A DNA stretch of 64,000 nucleotides from NCBI RefSeq assembly GCF_002043005.1, contig NZ_CP020330.1, positions 3,986,001-4,050,000 of the forward strand, written 5' to 3'. The notes under the pieces were generated by a model. The model ran no database searches, had not been told where the DNA came from, and was given only the letters and a program-made list of their open reading frames with translations. Made by a program: the position numbers and the translations under genes. Of this stretch, positions 8,751 through 16,263 are shown piece by piece (position 1 is the stretch's first letter; the number at the start of each line of letters is the position of its first letter). Origin of the DNA: Martelella mediterranea DSM 17316 (GTDB lineage Bacteria; Pseudomonadota; Alphaproteobacteria; Rhizobiales; Rhizobiaceae).

Positions 8751-9757
8751 TCTGGCTTAGCGGTTGACTTTCTGGCCGCTGCGGCAAGCTTTGCCACATA
8801 GTCATCAAGTACATACGAGATCGAAAGCGGGGTCGGGTTGGCCGCCGTGCCGAGGGGATTGCGGCCTAGCATGACGACAGCGCCGTTTTCGACAGCCGGC
8901 ATGTGCCGGAAAACCGGATTCTGCCGCATGGCCTTGAGAAGCGTATCGTCGCCATAGGTAACGACAATATCGACGTCGTCGAAGGCATCGATGCGCTCGA
9001 CGCTGATCGACCCGGCAAAGCTGCCGTCCTTCGAGGCCGCGATCACGCTTTCGGGGGCTTCCAGCCCGAGATCGCCGAAGAACTGCACCCGGGTATCGTG
9101 CGTCGTATAGAAATTCACGACGCTGAGGTCGGTGGCGTCGAGATGGGTGATGAACATCGCCTTCTTGCCCCGAAGCTCCGGGTATTCGGCGACCTCGGCG
9201 GCAATCTCGGCCTCGATCCGCGCGATCAGCGCCTCGCCTTCCTCGGGCATGCCGAGCCCTGCGCTGTTGAGGCGGATCATGTCGCGCCAGTTCGTCGCCC
9301 AGGGCGCCTCCGGATAGGCCACGACCGGCGCGATCTGGCTCAGCGTGTCATATTCGCTGCGGGTAAGACCGGAATAGGCAGCGAGGATGACGTCGGGCCT
9401 GACAGCGGCCACAGCCTCGAAATCGATGCCATCGCCCTCGTCGAACAGCGCGGGCGTGTCGGCCCCGAGTTCATCGAGCCTCGCAGCGACCCAGGGCAAC
9501 AGCCCGTCGCCGTCATCATCGCCGAAATTGGCCGCGGCGAAGCCGACCGGCACAACGCCGAGCGCCAGCGGCACCTCGTGATTGGCCCAGGCAACGGTTG
9601 CGACCCGCTCCGGCTTCTCGGTGATCACGGTCTCGCCGAAGGCATGGTGGACGATGATCGGTTCGGCAAGGGGCTCGCCCGCGAAAGCGGCATCATCCGC
9701 GAGGAACCGAAGTGTGGCTGTCATGACCAGGAGGGAAAAAAGGAACAAGCGCAGCAT
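8747..9757 (-). CDS. Iron-siderophore ABC transporter substrate-binding protein (FecB/FepB-like)
   Basis: This is a 336-residue periplasmic protein. A signal peptide of about 27 residues (LFLFSLLVMTATLRFLADDAAFA) precedes a type III (BtuF-fold) binding protein with HAFGETVITEKPERVATVAW, RPDVILAAYSGLTRSEYDTL and VVTYGDDTLLKAM. AGAGG lies upstream of the ATG at 9757. It is the first gene of the leftward operon and would carry the ferric siderophore from the outer-membrane receptor, encoded divergently, to the FecCD permeases. A TGA-N9-TCA element lies about 26 bases upstream of the start. Confidence 0.92.
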   Translation of the reverse strand: MLRLFLFSLLVMTATLRFLADDAAFAGEPLAEPIIVHHAFGETVITEKPERVATVAWANHEVPLALGVVPVGFAAANFGDDDGDGLLPWVAARLDELGADTPALFDEGDGIDFEAVAAVRPDVILAAYSGLTRSEYDTLSQIAPVVAYPEAPWATNWRDMIRLNSAGLGMPEEGEALIARIEAEIAAEVAEYPELRGKKAMFITHLDATDLSVVNFYTTHDTRVQFFGDLGLEAPESVIAASKDGSFAGSISVERIDAFDDVDIVVTYGDDTLLKAMRQNPVFRHMPAVENGAVVMLGRNPLGTAANPTPLSISYVLDDYVAKLAAAARKSTAKPE

Positions 9758-9782
9758 GACGACCTCTTTGATCGCTTAAAGT

Positions 9783-9797
9783 TGACGCTAGCTTTCA
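9783..9797. promoter_or_regulatory. Candidate iron-responsive operator (RirA/IRO-type, TGA-N9-TCA)
   Basis: TGACGCTAGCTTTCA fits the TGA-N9-TCA form described for rhizobial iron-responsive (RirA) operators. It lies 26 bases before the binding-protein start, in the spacer shared with the TonB receptor, and is flanked by TTAAA and TTTAA, which extend the dyad. Iron-sufficient repression would fit the function of both flanking operons. Confidence 0.55.
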
Positions 9798-9899
9798 TGT
9801 TTAACGGACGAGGTCAAGCGACGCACCCGCCCGCCCCCCCCAGACAAGTGCAGGCACAGGAGGATCCTTCAAAAACCGGAAAATATACAATACTGGACT

Positions 9900-9917
9900 A
9901 AAATAATCATGTATTTT
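9900..9917. promoter_or_regulatory. AT-rich inverted repeat upstream of the TonB receptor
   Basis: AAAATA (9900-9905) and TATTTT (9912-9917) form a 6-base dyad with a 6-base centre in the 254-base divergent spacer, about 95 bases before the receptor start. It may be part of a promoter or a regulator site; no regulator can be named from the sequence. Confidence 0.3.
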
Positions 9918-10011
9918 CGGATCGAATATGACAGCTACGCCGCCGACACCGCGCTGACGGACGCGCCGCATCGGTTGTCAATCTGCGGGACGCGATTTCT
10001 GGAAACTGAGC

Positions 10012-12150
10012 ATGAATTATTCAATACGCAATCTGGCCGGACGGGCTTCTCTAAGGGGCTACAGGCTTGCTTTTCTTCTCGGCTGCACGGCGCTTGTCGC
10101 GGTCCCTCTGCCCCTTCAGGCCCAGGAGCAGGCGGAGAACCTGGATGCCGAAAGCGGCGACGTCACGGTTCTGGACCCGGTCTTCGTTTCGGTTGACGGC
10201 TATGGCGCCAGCGATGCCAGCTCGATCGTTTCCTTCGGCAATACCGGCGGCGGCAAGCTGGCGACCGATTTCCTCGATACTGCGGCTTCGGTCTCCGTGA
10301 TCACGTCCAAGGAAATCCAGCAGCGCGACGCCCAGACGGTGGAACAGGTGCTCGATTACACCGCCGGCGTGACCACCGACTTCTACGGCTCCGACGATCG
10401 CTTCGATTTCTACAAGATCCGCGGCTTCGACGCATATACCTACCGCGACGGCCTTCCGCTCGGTTCGCCCTTCGGGGGCGTGCGCGAGGAGCCTTATGCG
10501 TTCGAGCGGGTGGAGGTGCTCAAGGGCGCCGATTCGACGATCTTCGGCGTCTCCGATCCGGGCGGCACGGTGAATTTCGTGTCCAAGACGCCGCGGAGCG
10601 AGCGCTTCGGCGAGGCTTATATCACCGGCGGCTCCTACGACCACGCCGAGGTGGGCTTCGACTTCGGCGACAACATTACCGAGGATGACACGCTTTCCTA
10701 TCGCCTCACCGGCAAGTTTCAGAACGCCGACGCGGAATACGACTATTCCAATGATGACGAGAGCTTCATCATGGGCGGTCTGACGTGGCGCATCGACGAT
10801 GCCACGACGATGACGCTGATCTACGACTATCTCGACACCGATGGTACGCCGGGTGGCGGCGGACATCCGATCGGCTCGGATTTCGACCGCAGCTTCTACC
10901 TCGGCGAGCCGGACTACAATTACAACGATGTGACCCGCAACACCGTCACCTGGATGTTCGACCACGATTTCGGCTCGGGACTGACCTTCAGCTCGCGGGC
11001 GCGCTATGCAAGTTCCGAGACCGGTTTCGGCTATGCCTATGTCTATGAGCCGGTCGACAACGGCGACACGATCGCCGACCGCTATTACTTCGGCAGCGCC
11101 CGCGACTATGACGATTTCGTCATCGACGCGCATTTCCAGTACGACACGTCCTTTGCCAATGTCGAAAGCCGCACGCTTGCGGGCCTGCAGTACCAGACCT
11201 TCTCCGGCACCAATGACAGCTATTACGATGTCGCGCCGGGCATTGACTGGACCAACCCGGTCTATTCCGGCGGCCCGAACTACAGCGGGCCCTATGCCAG
11301 CACGAAGAACGACCAGAACACGACTTCGGTCTACCTGCAGCAGGAGCTGACCTTCTCCGAAAAGCTGATCGCCTCGGTCGGCCTGCGCAACGACTGGCTG
11401 GATCTGGAACAGCGCAACCAGCTCACCGGCATCACGACCAGCGGCGACTACAGCGAGTTCACCGGCCGCGCGGGGCTGACCTACCGGATCACCGACGAAG
11501 TCTCGACCTATGCGAGCTATGCCCAGTCGGTGGCGCCGCCAACGCTCGGGATCGATCCGGAGCGCGGCGAGCAGTATGAGGTCGGCGTCAAATACGCCCC
11601 GCTCGCCTTCCCGGCCCTGCTCAGCGCCTCGGTCTATGATCTGACCAAGACCAACATCACGGTCACCAATCCCGCGACCAGCATGCAGGAATCGATCGGC
11701 GAGGCGCGGGTGCGCGGTATCGATCTGGAAGCCAAGGCCGAACTGCCGCACAATTTCAGCCTCACGGCGGCCTATTCCTACATGATGTCGGACATCGTCG
11801 AAAACGGCACGAGCGGCAATGTCGGCAACGAACTCGGTTTCGTCCCGAACAATGTCGCTTCCCTGTGGGTGGATTATACGCTGGAAGGCGAAGGCCGGCG
11901 CGGCGACATGACCTTCGGCCTCGGCGCGCGCTACCAGAGCTCCTATTATTTCGGCGAGGACAACAAGGTCAAATCCGATCCCAACATCACTTTCGACGCG
12001 GCCTTCAGCTATGATGTCGCGGAACACACGACGCTACAGGTCAATGCCACCAACCTCTTCAACGAGAAATATGTCGCCTATGGCGGCTACGGCGCCGACT
12101 GGTACAATCAGGGCCGCGCGGTTTATGTGACGCTGCGCCAGACATGGTGA
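10012..12150 (+). CDS. TonB-dependent siderophore receptor
   Basis: This is a 712-residue outer-membrane receptor. A signal peptide ends around ALVAVPLPLQAQ. A TonB-box-like DVTVLDPV comes next, then a plug domain (about residues 75-200: SVSVITSKEIQQRDAQTVEQ, YKIRGFDAYTYRDGLPLGSP, VEVLKGADSTIFG, GGTVNFVSKTP). The remainder is a beta-barrel ending with an aromatic residue (TLRQTW). The plug spacing and PGGTVNFVSKTP motif are those of FhuA/FoxA/FpvA-type siderophore receptors (TIGR01783 group). No N-terminal STN signalling domain is seen, so it is not a transducer for an ECF sigma factor. Only a weak GGAA precedes the ATG. It is divergent from its ABC importer. Confidence 0.93.
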   Translation: MNYSIRNLAGRASLRGYRLAFLLGCTALVAVPLPLQAQEQAENLDAESGDVTVLDPVFVSVDGYGASDASSIVSFGNTGGGKLATDFLDTAASVSVITSKEIQQRDAQTVEQVLDYTAGVTTDFYGSDDRFDFYKIRGFDAYTYRDGLPLGSPFGGVREEPYAFERVEVLKGADSTIFGVSDPGGTVNFVSKTPRSERFGEAYITGGSYDHAEVGFDFGDNITEDDTLSYRLTGKFQNADAEYDYSNDDESFIMGGLTWRIDDATTMTLIYDYLDTDGTPGGGGHPIGSDFDRSFYLGEPDYNYNDVTRNTVTWMFDHDFGSGLTFSSRARYASSETGFGYAYVYEPVDNGDTIADRYYFGSARDYDDFVIDAHFQYDTSFANVESRTLAGLQYQTFSGTNDSYYDVAPGIDWTNPVYSGGPNYSGPYASTKNDQNTTSVYLQQELTFSEKLIASVGLRNDWLDLEQRNQLTGITTSGDYSEFTGRAGLTYRITDEVSTYASYAQSVAPPTLGIDPERGEQYEVGVKYAPLAFPALLSASVYDLTKTNITVTNPATSMQESIGEARVRGIDLEAKAELPHNFSLTAAYSYMMSDIVENGTSGNVGNELGFVPNNVASLWVDYTLEGEGRRGDMTFGLGARYQSSYYFGEDNKVKSDPNITFDAAFSYDVAEHTTLQVNATNLFNEKYVAYGGYGADWYNQGRAVYVTLRQTW

Positions 12151-12177
12151 GAAAAAGGATGCGCCATTGCGAGCGGG

Positions 12178-13062
12178 TCAGCGCGCGTTAAGGCGCGCCG
12201 ACTTGCGCCAGGCTGCCGGCGTTTCTCCGGTGACCTGGCGAAACACGCGGGTGAGGTGCGCCTGATCGGAAAAGCCGAGCTCGGTGGCGGCATCGGCAAC
12301 GCTGATGTCGCTTCCGACGAGCAGGTCTTTCGCGCGTTCGACGCGTCTGGCAAGCTGCCATTGCAGCGGCGTCTTGCCCGTGGTCTGCCGGAAGACTTCC
12401 GAAAACCAGCTTTCCGAAAGCCCGACGGTCTCGGCCATCTCGGCAACCGTCATGCGCGCGTGGGGCGATGCTTCGAAACGTGATATCAGCCGGTTCATCT
12501 GCGCCTCGGTGATCCGGCCGCCGGAAGCGCGTTCTCCGGCATCGGCGGGTATGTCCAGCAGCGCGGTCGCGAGGCTGCCGACAAGGCTTTCGGCATAGAG
12601 CGAATGGCGGGCGGGATTTGCCACCTCGTCGACGATCATGCCCGCCAGCGTGCCGATCGGACCGATATCATGGGTTTCCGCCGGACGGCGCAAAACGGCG
12701 CGTGCTGCGGAGGCGCCGAGCGATGGCGCGATGAAGCGCAGTAGCCTGTCCTCATGCAGATGAAGATCGAGATGGGAAAAGCGATGCCGGGCGGTGAACT
12801 GCGTCCACATCGGAACACCCGCCGGTACGTAGATCGCTCGCGTCAGCGGCCGTTCATGGCCGGAAAACGCGCCATTGCGGTTCGAGACGCGAATGCAATC
12901 CGAGACATCGTTGAAGAAGATGACGATCCGCGGATCCGGCGAAAGATAATAGGCGTTCGCGTCCCGATCGCCCTCGGCCTCCCAATAGACGCCGACAAGA
13001 CCGTCAAGTCCGCGCCACTGGACCGGCGCGACCGGGCGAATGCCTTTCGTATGGCTCAACAT
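12178..13062 (-). CDS. AraC family transcriptional regulator of the siderophore locus
   Basis: The protein has 294 residues from the ATG at 13062; an in-frame TTG at 13080 would add six, and neither has a convincing ribosome site. The C-terminal 100 residues are a double helix-turn-helix AraC domain: MTVAEMAETVGLSESWFSEVFRQTTGKTPLQW, then SVADAATELGFSDQAHLTRVFRQVTGETP. The N-terminal 180 residues are a cupin-like sensing region (PRIVIFFNDVS, HLDLHLHEDRL). It is convergent with the receptor gene. AraC proteins beside TonB receptors commonly activate siderophore uptake when the ferric siderophore is present, so this is the likely role. Confidence 0.86.
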   Translation of the reverse strand: MLSHTKGIRPVAPVQWRGLDGLVGVYWEAEGDRDANAYYLSPDPRIVIFFNDVSDCIRVSNRNGAFSGHERPLTRAIYVPAGVPMWTQFTARHRFSHLDLHLHEDRLLRFIAPSLGASAARAVLRRPAETHDIGPIGTLAGMIVDEVANPARHSLYAESLVGSLATALLDIPADAGERASGGRITEAQMNRLISRFEASPHARMTVAEMAETVGLSESWFSEVFRQTTGKTPLQWQLARRVERAKDLLVGSDISVADAATELGFSDQAHLTRVFRQVTGETPAAWRKSARLNAR

Positions 13063-13080
13063 CGAATGCCGATAGGTCAA

Positions 13081-13414
13081 GACAGGTTACCGTTTTCAAA
13101 GTGTTGGCCCATGCGCTGCCGCCGATGGAACATGACGATACCGTAAGCCGCTTCTGCGCTTCGATCAGGTTCAGACATTTACTTGACTATAAATATCATA
13201 TTTTCCGCATGCGCAAGCATCGGTTCCCGCTGCTTGCGGTTGTCGATCCTCGCCGGGGCCTGCCCTCCGTGATGCACGTCAGGCGGCAAGGTCTTGCACT
13301 GCGAACCACTGCCAACGCGAACCCGCCGGATTCGAGACCGCCGCCCAGGCAAGGGAAAGAGGCCCAGGGTTCGAGCCGTTTCAATGATCGAGACGGCTTT
13401 CTCTTCGGATCGCA
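13081..13414. other. Intergenic stretch upstream of araC, no gene seen
   Basis: About 330 bases hold no open frame that I can support. The only clear structure is AAATATCATATTT (13191-13203), a perfect palindrome about 130 bases before araC inside an AT-rich patch (TTGACTATAAATATCATATT). The patch may hold the araC promoter. The stretch ends at the IS3 remnant. Confidence 0.5.
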
Positions 13415-13639
13415 TCAGTTGTGATCGGCCGACCGGGCGATCTCGTGCCGCAACCGATCGACCTTTGCGCCGGCCCACTGCCGGGCGTCGTCGCCGAACA
13501 CGAACCGCGACGGTGCATCGTCCTGCGCGGCAAGCGCGCCGACTTGCCGTCCATGAAGTCGGTGCGCAGTCTTCTGACCTGCCTCCTGCTCCTTCACAAT
13601 CCCGATGATCTGCTCGTCAGAGAACCGTGAACGCTTCAT
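13415..13639 (-). pseudogene. IS3-family transposase OrfA, N-terminal remnant
   Basis: The minus-strand frame from the ATG at 13639 begins MKRSRFSDEQIIGIVKEQEA, the characteristic first 20 residues of IS3-family (IS407/IS911-type) OrfA helix-turn-helix proteins. After about 25 residues the similarity stops, and the frame continues into an unrelated 50-residue tail ending at 13415. No OrfB, terminal inverted repeats or remaining OrfA can be seen, so this is a broken copy left at the end of the catabolic island, next to the SnoaL-like gene. Confidence 0.7.
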
Positions 13640-13674
13640 TCCGTCGGGCCGCTCAAGAAGGCCTTTGCTCGCGC

Positions 13675-14226
13675 CTATCCATTGTCGCAAAGCATGGCGT
13701 AAAGCGGATCATCGGGCCAGGCCGCGCCGATCGGGTGCCGCGGGCCGAACCGTTCGGCCTCTCCCTCGGACGGCGGCTCCTGATGATCGACCCAGTCGTA
13801 GACGACCGTGCGTTTCAGCACCCGCCATTCCTCCGCGCGCTTTTCGAAGACATCGCAGTAGCGGCCGCAAAGCAGCACCTGGCGTTCGACGCCGTCCGCG
13901 CCACGGCCCCGCTGGAAGGCAATGAAATAGGTTTCGACGGCCGCTCTGTCGCTCTCCAGAAATGTTATCAGGATATTTCCGACATTGTGAATGTTGCGCG
14001 GCCGCCGGGCCCAGGCGGTCCGCACCCTGTCGAAGAACCCTGAAACGGGACCGTCATAGGCCCCGTGGCAATCATGGGCATCGGGCCAGTATGACGACAG
14101 CAGCGCCGCCTCGTCGGCGCGGTCGATCCCCCTGCAATAGCGGTGGATGCAGTCGCGGATGGCCTCTTTGTCCAAAAGCATTTCGAGTCGCGGATCGCCC
14201 ATGTGTTTGCCTGCCTGCGGTTTCAT
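13675..14226 (-). CDS. SnoaL-like / nuclear transport factor 2 fold protein
   Basis: This is a 183-residue protein of the SnoaL_4 (NTF2-like) fold. The N-terminus [20 protein letters not shown], with the downstream [15 protein letters not shown] and [10 protein letters not shown], is typical of the family. It includes polyketide cyclases, ketosteroid-isomerase relatives and small subunits of ring hydroxylases, so fold is clearer than reaction. The ATG at 14226 follows GAGGGGG. It is the last gene of the large minus-strand catabolic operon, 31 bases after an acyl-CoA dehydrogenase gene, which suggests it acts on a CoA-linked or cyclic intermediate (isomerisation, hydration or dehydration). Confidence 0.82.
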   Translation of the reverse strand: MKPQAGKHMGDPRLEMLLDKEAIRDCIHRYCRGIDRADEAALLSSYWPDAHDCHGAYDGPVSGFFDRVRTAWARRPRNIHNVGNILITFLESDRAAVETYFIAFQRGRGADGVERQVLLCGRYCDVFEKRAEEWRVLKRTVVYDWVDHQEPPSEGEAERFGPRHPIGAAWPDDPLYAMLCDNG

Positions 14227-14257
14227 CAATGCGCCCCCTCGCGCCCAGCATGCCTGA

Positions 14258-15415
14258 TCAGGCCCTCGGCCTTTTGCGCATCTGCCTGACGATGTTGAGC
14301 TGGTGGATCTGGCTGGTGCCCTCGTAGAGGCGGAAGAGGCGGACATCCCTGTAGTAGCGCTCGATCGACGAATAGTTCGCCACATAGCCGGCGCCGCCGA
14401 ACACCTGAACACAGCGGTCGGCTATACGGCCACAGGCTTCGGATGCGAAATATTTGCAAATCGACGCCTCAAGCGCGATGTCCTGGCCATCATCCCGCGC
14501 ACGGGCGGTTTGCAGGATCAGCGCGCGCGCGGCCTCGATCTCGGTTCTGCAATCGGCCAGAAGGGCGGCGACAAGCTGGAAGTCGATGATCGCCTGGCCG
14601 GATTGCCGACGGGTTTCAGCGTGGTCCATAGCCATATCCAGCATCCGGATCGCCGGGCCGGTGCACAATGCGGCGAGGTGAATCCGCTGTTTGTTGAGAA
14701 CCTTCATCGCCGTTCGAAAGCCCTGGCCCTCTACGCCGCCGATCAGGTTCCGGGCAGGCACCCGCACCGAATCGAGGAGCACTTCACCCACCGGCGAACC
14801 CGCCTGTCCCATCATCTTGTAGGGCGGCGAGGTTTCAAGCCCCGGGCTGTCGCGCCGGACGATGAAGGCCGAGACGCCGCGGGCGCCGGGCGTATCCGGA
14901 TCGGTTCGCGCCATCACCGTGAAGAGATCGGCGATCGGCGCATTGGTAATATAGCACTTGCGTCCATCGAGGATGTAGTCGTCGCCGTCGCGGCGGGCCG
15001 ACGTTGTCAGGGCGCTGGCATCGGAACCTGCCTCGGCTTCGGTGAGCGCAAAACTGCCGGTCATCGCTCCGCTGGCAAGAAGGGGCAGATAGGTTGATTT
15101 CTGCTCTTCCGTTCCGTCGGCGACCAGAGCTTCCGAGCCGATGCCGGTGTTGGTGCCGACCCGGGCGCGGAAGGCTACCGCGCATTGCGAGAGTTCAAAC
15201 GCGGCGAGGATCAGTTCTTCGGTCGTAAGGCCCAGTCCGCCATATTCCTCGGGGATCGACCAGCCGAAATAGCCGCGCTTCGCCATGTCCGAAACAATGG
15301 CGTCGGGGATCCGGTCCTCCGCCGCAACCTGATCCTCGGCGGGATGTGCTACGGTGCGAACCCAGGTGTTTACCTCGGAAAGAAGCGTGTCCAATGCGTT
15401 GCGGTCGCGGATCAT
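14258..15415 (-). CDS. Acyl-CoA dehydrogenase (complete, catalytic Glu present)
   Basis: This is a 385-residue FAD flavoenzyme. The N-terminal helical domain contains [12 protein letters not shown], the central barrel [16 protein letters not shown] and the FAD-contact [10 protein letters not shown], and the C-terminal domain [15 protein letters not shown] and [14 protein letters not shown]. The catalytic base is Glu365 in YEGT, as in short/medium-chain dehydrogenases, so unlike the paired dehydrogenases at 24-26 kb this one looks like a self-sufficient homotetramer. The ATG at 15415 follows AGGACA. It lies between a crotonase-family isomerase gene and the SnoaL-like gene and would introduce an alpha,beta double bond in the pathway. 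Confidence 0.92.
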   Translation of the reverse strand: MIRDRNALDTLLSEVNTWVRTVAHPAEDQVAAEDRIPDAIVSDMAKRGYFGWSIPEEYGGLGLTTEELILAAFELSQCAVAFRARVGTNTGIGSEALVADGTEEQKSTYLPLLASGAMTGSFALTEAEAGSDASALTTSARRDGDDYILDGRKCYITNAPIADLFTVMARTDPDTPGARGVSAFIVRRDSPGLETSPPYKMMGQAGSPVGEVLLDSVRVPARNLIGGVEGQGFRTAMKVLNKQRIHLAALCTGPAIRMLDMAMDHAETRRQSGQAIIDFQLVAALLADCRTEIEAARALILQTARARDDGQDIALEASICKYFASEACGRIADRCVQVFGGAGYVANYSSIERYYRDVRLFRLYEGTSQIHQLNIVRQMRKRPRA

Positions 15416-15465
15416 GTTCGTGTCCTCATGCCAGGCGGCAGCCGATGTCTGACGGGGCGAATGGG

Positions 15466-16263
15466 CTACCGGTTCGGGAAATCCGGCTTGCGTTTTTCGA
15501 GAAAGGCCTGCAATCCCTCCGCTGCTTCCCTGCCATATCGTGCCTTGTTGATATTGCGTCCTTCCAGGTCGATCTGCTCGGCAAGTTGGTTTTCGCGCGC
15601 GGACGCAATCTCGGTCTTGATAACGGCGATCGCCTCTCTGGCCCCTGTCGCACATGCTCGCGCCAGATCGAGCGCAGCCTCGATCGCGTGGCCATCCTCG
15701 CACAGCGTGTTGACGGCGCCTGCCGCGTGCAGCCGCGCCGCCGAAACCGGTCGTCCCAGCATGCAGAGCTCAGACACCAGTTGTCGGGGCAGGCTATCGG
15801 TGAGGAAATGCGTCGCGCCGCCGTCGGGCGTGAGACCGATCTTGACATAGGCGACGGTGAATCTGGCCGCGTTCGAGGCGACGACCATGTCGCATGCGAG
15901 AGCGAGCGAAACGCCAAGCCCCGCCGCTCCGCCCTCGACAGCCGCGATCACGGGCGTCGGGCAGTTGCGGATCGCAAGGATCATCGCCGCGAGCGCATCC
16001 GTATTGCGGCTGACTTCGGACAGATTCTGGCTGCGGCTTTCCTGCAGGGCGCCGACATTGCCGCCGGAAGAGAAGAACCCGCCGGCGCCCGTCAGAACGA
16101 CGGCGCGAATGGCGGCATCATTGCCGGCATCGACGATGATGGCCCGCAGCGCCTCATATTGGGCGCGGCCAATGGAGTTCCGTGTCCGCGGACCATCGAG
16201 CGTGACAAGCCTGATATTGCCATCGATGATCTCGCTGCGCACTGCGGTTTCGTTTTCGTGCAT
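15466..16263 (-). CDS. Enoyl-CoA hydratase/isomerase family protein (PaaG-like active site)
   Basis: This is a 265-residue crotonase-fold enzyme. The oxyanion-hole segments are SSGGNVGAL and VEGGAAGLGVSLALACD. The two hydratase glutamates are not both conserved: the second site reads YVKIGLTPDGGATHFL, the pattern of PaaG-type isomerases and related dehalogenases that use an Asp. It is therefore more likely a double-bond isomerase than a hydratase. Its ATG at 16263 overlaps the TGA of the FadJ-like gene (TGATG), giving tight translational coupling. It acts on CoA esters in the cytoplasm. Confidence 0.86.
   Translation of the reverse strand: MHENETAVRSEIIDGNIRLVTLDGPRTRNSIGRAQYEALRAIIVDAGNDAAIRAVVLTGAGGFFSSGGNVGALQESRSQNLSEVSRNTDALAAMILAIRNCPTPVIAAVEGGAAGLGVSLALACDMVVASNAARFTVAYVKIGLTPDGGATHFLTDSLPRQLVSELCMLGRPVSAARLHAAGAVNTLCEDGHAIEAALDLARACATGAREAIAVIKTEIASARENQLAEQIDLEGRNINKARYGREAAEGLQAFLEKRKPDFPNR

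Noticed and set aside
10051..12027. A 658-codon open frame on the minus strand opposite the TonB receptor
   Set aside because: The plus strand encodes signal peptide, plug and barrel of a receptor. The opposite frame has only compositional bias and no start signal.
4822..13062. Siderophore biosynthesis cluster
   Set aside because: Only uptake, reduction and regulation genes are present; no NRPS, NIS synthetase or hydroxylase genes lie in the locus.
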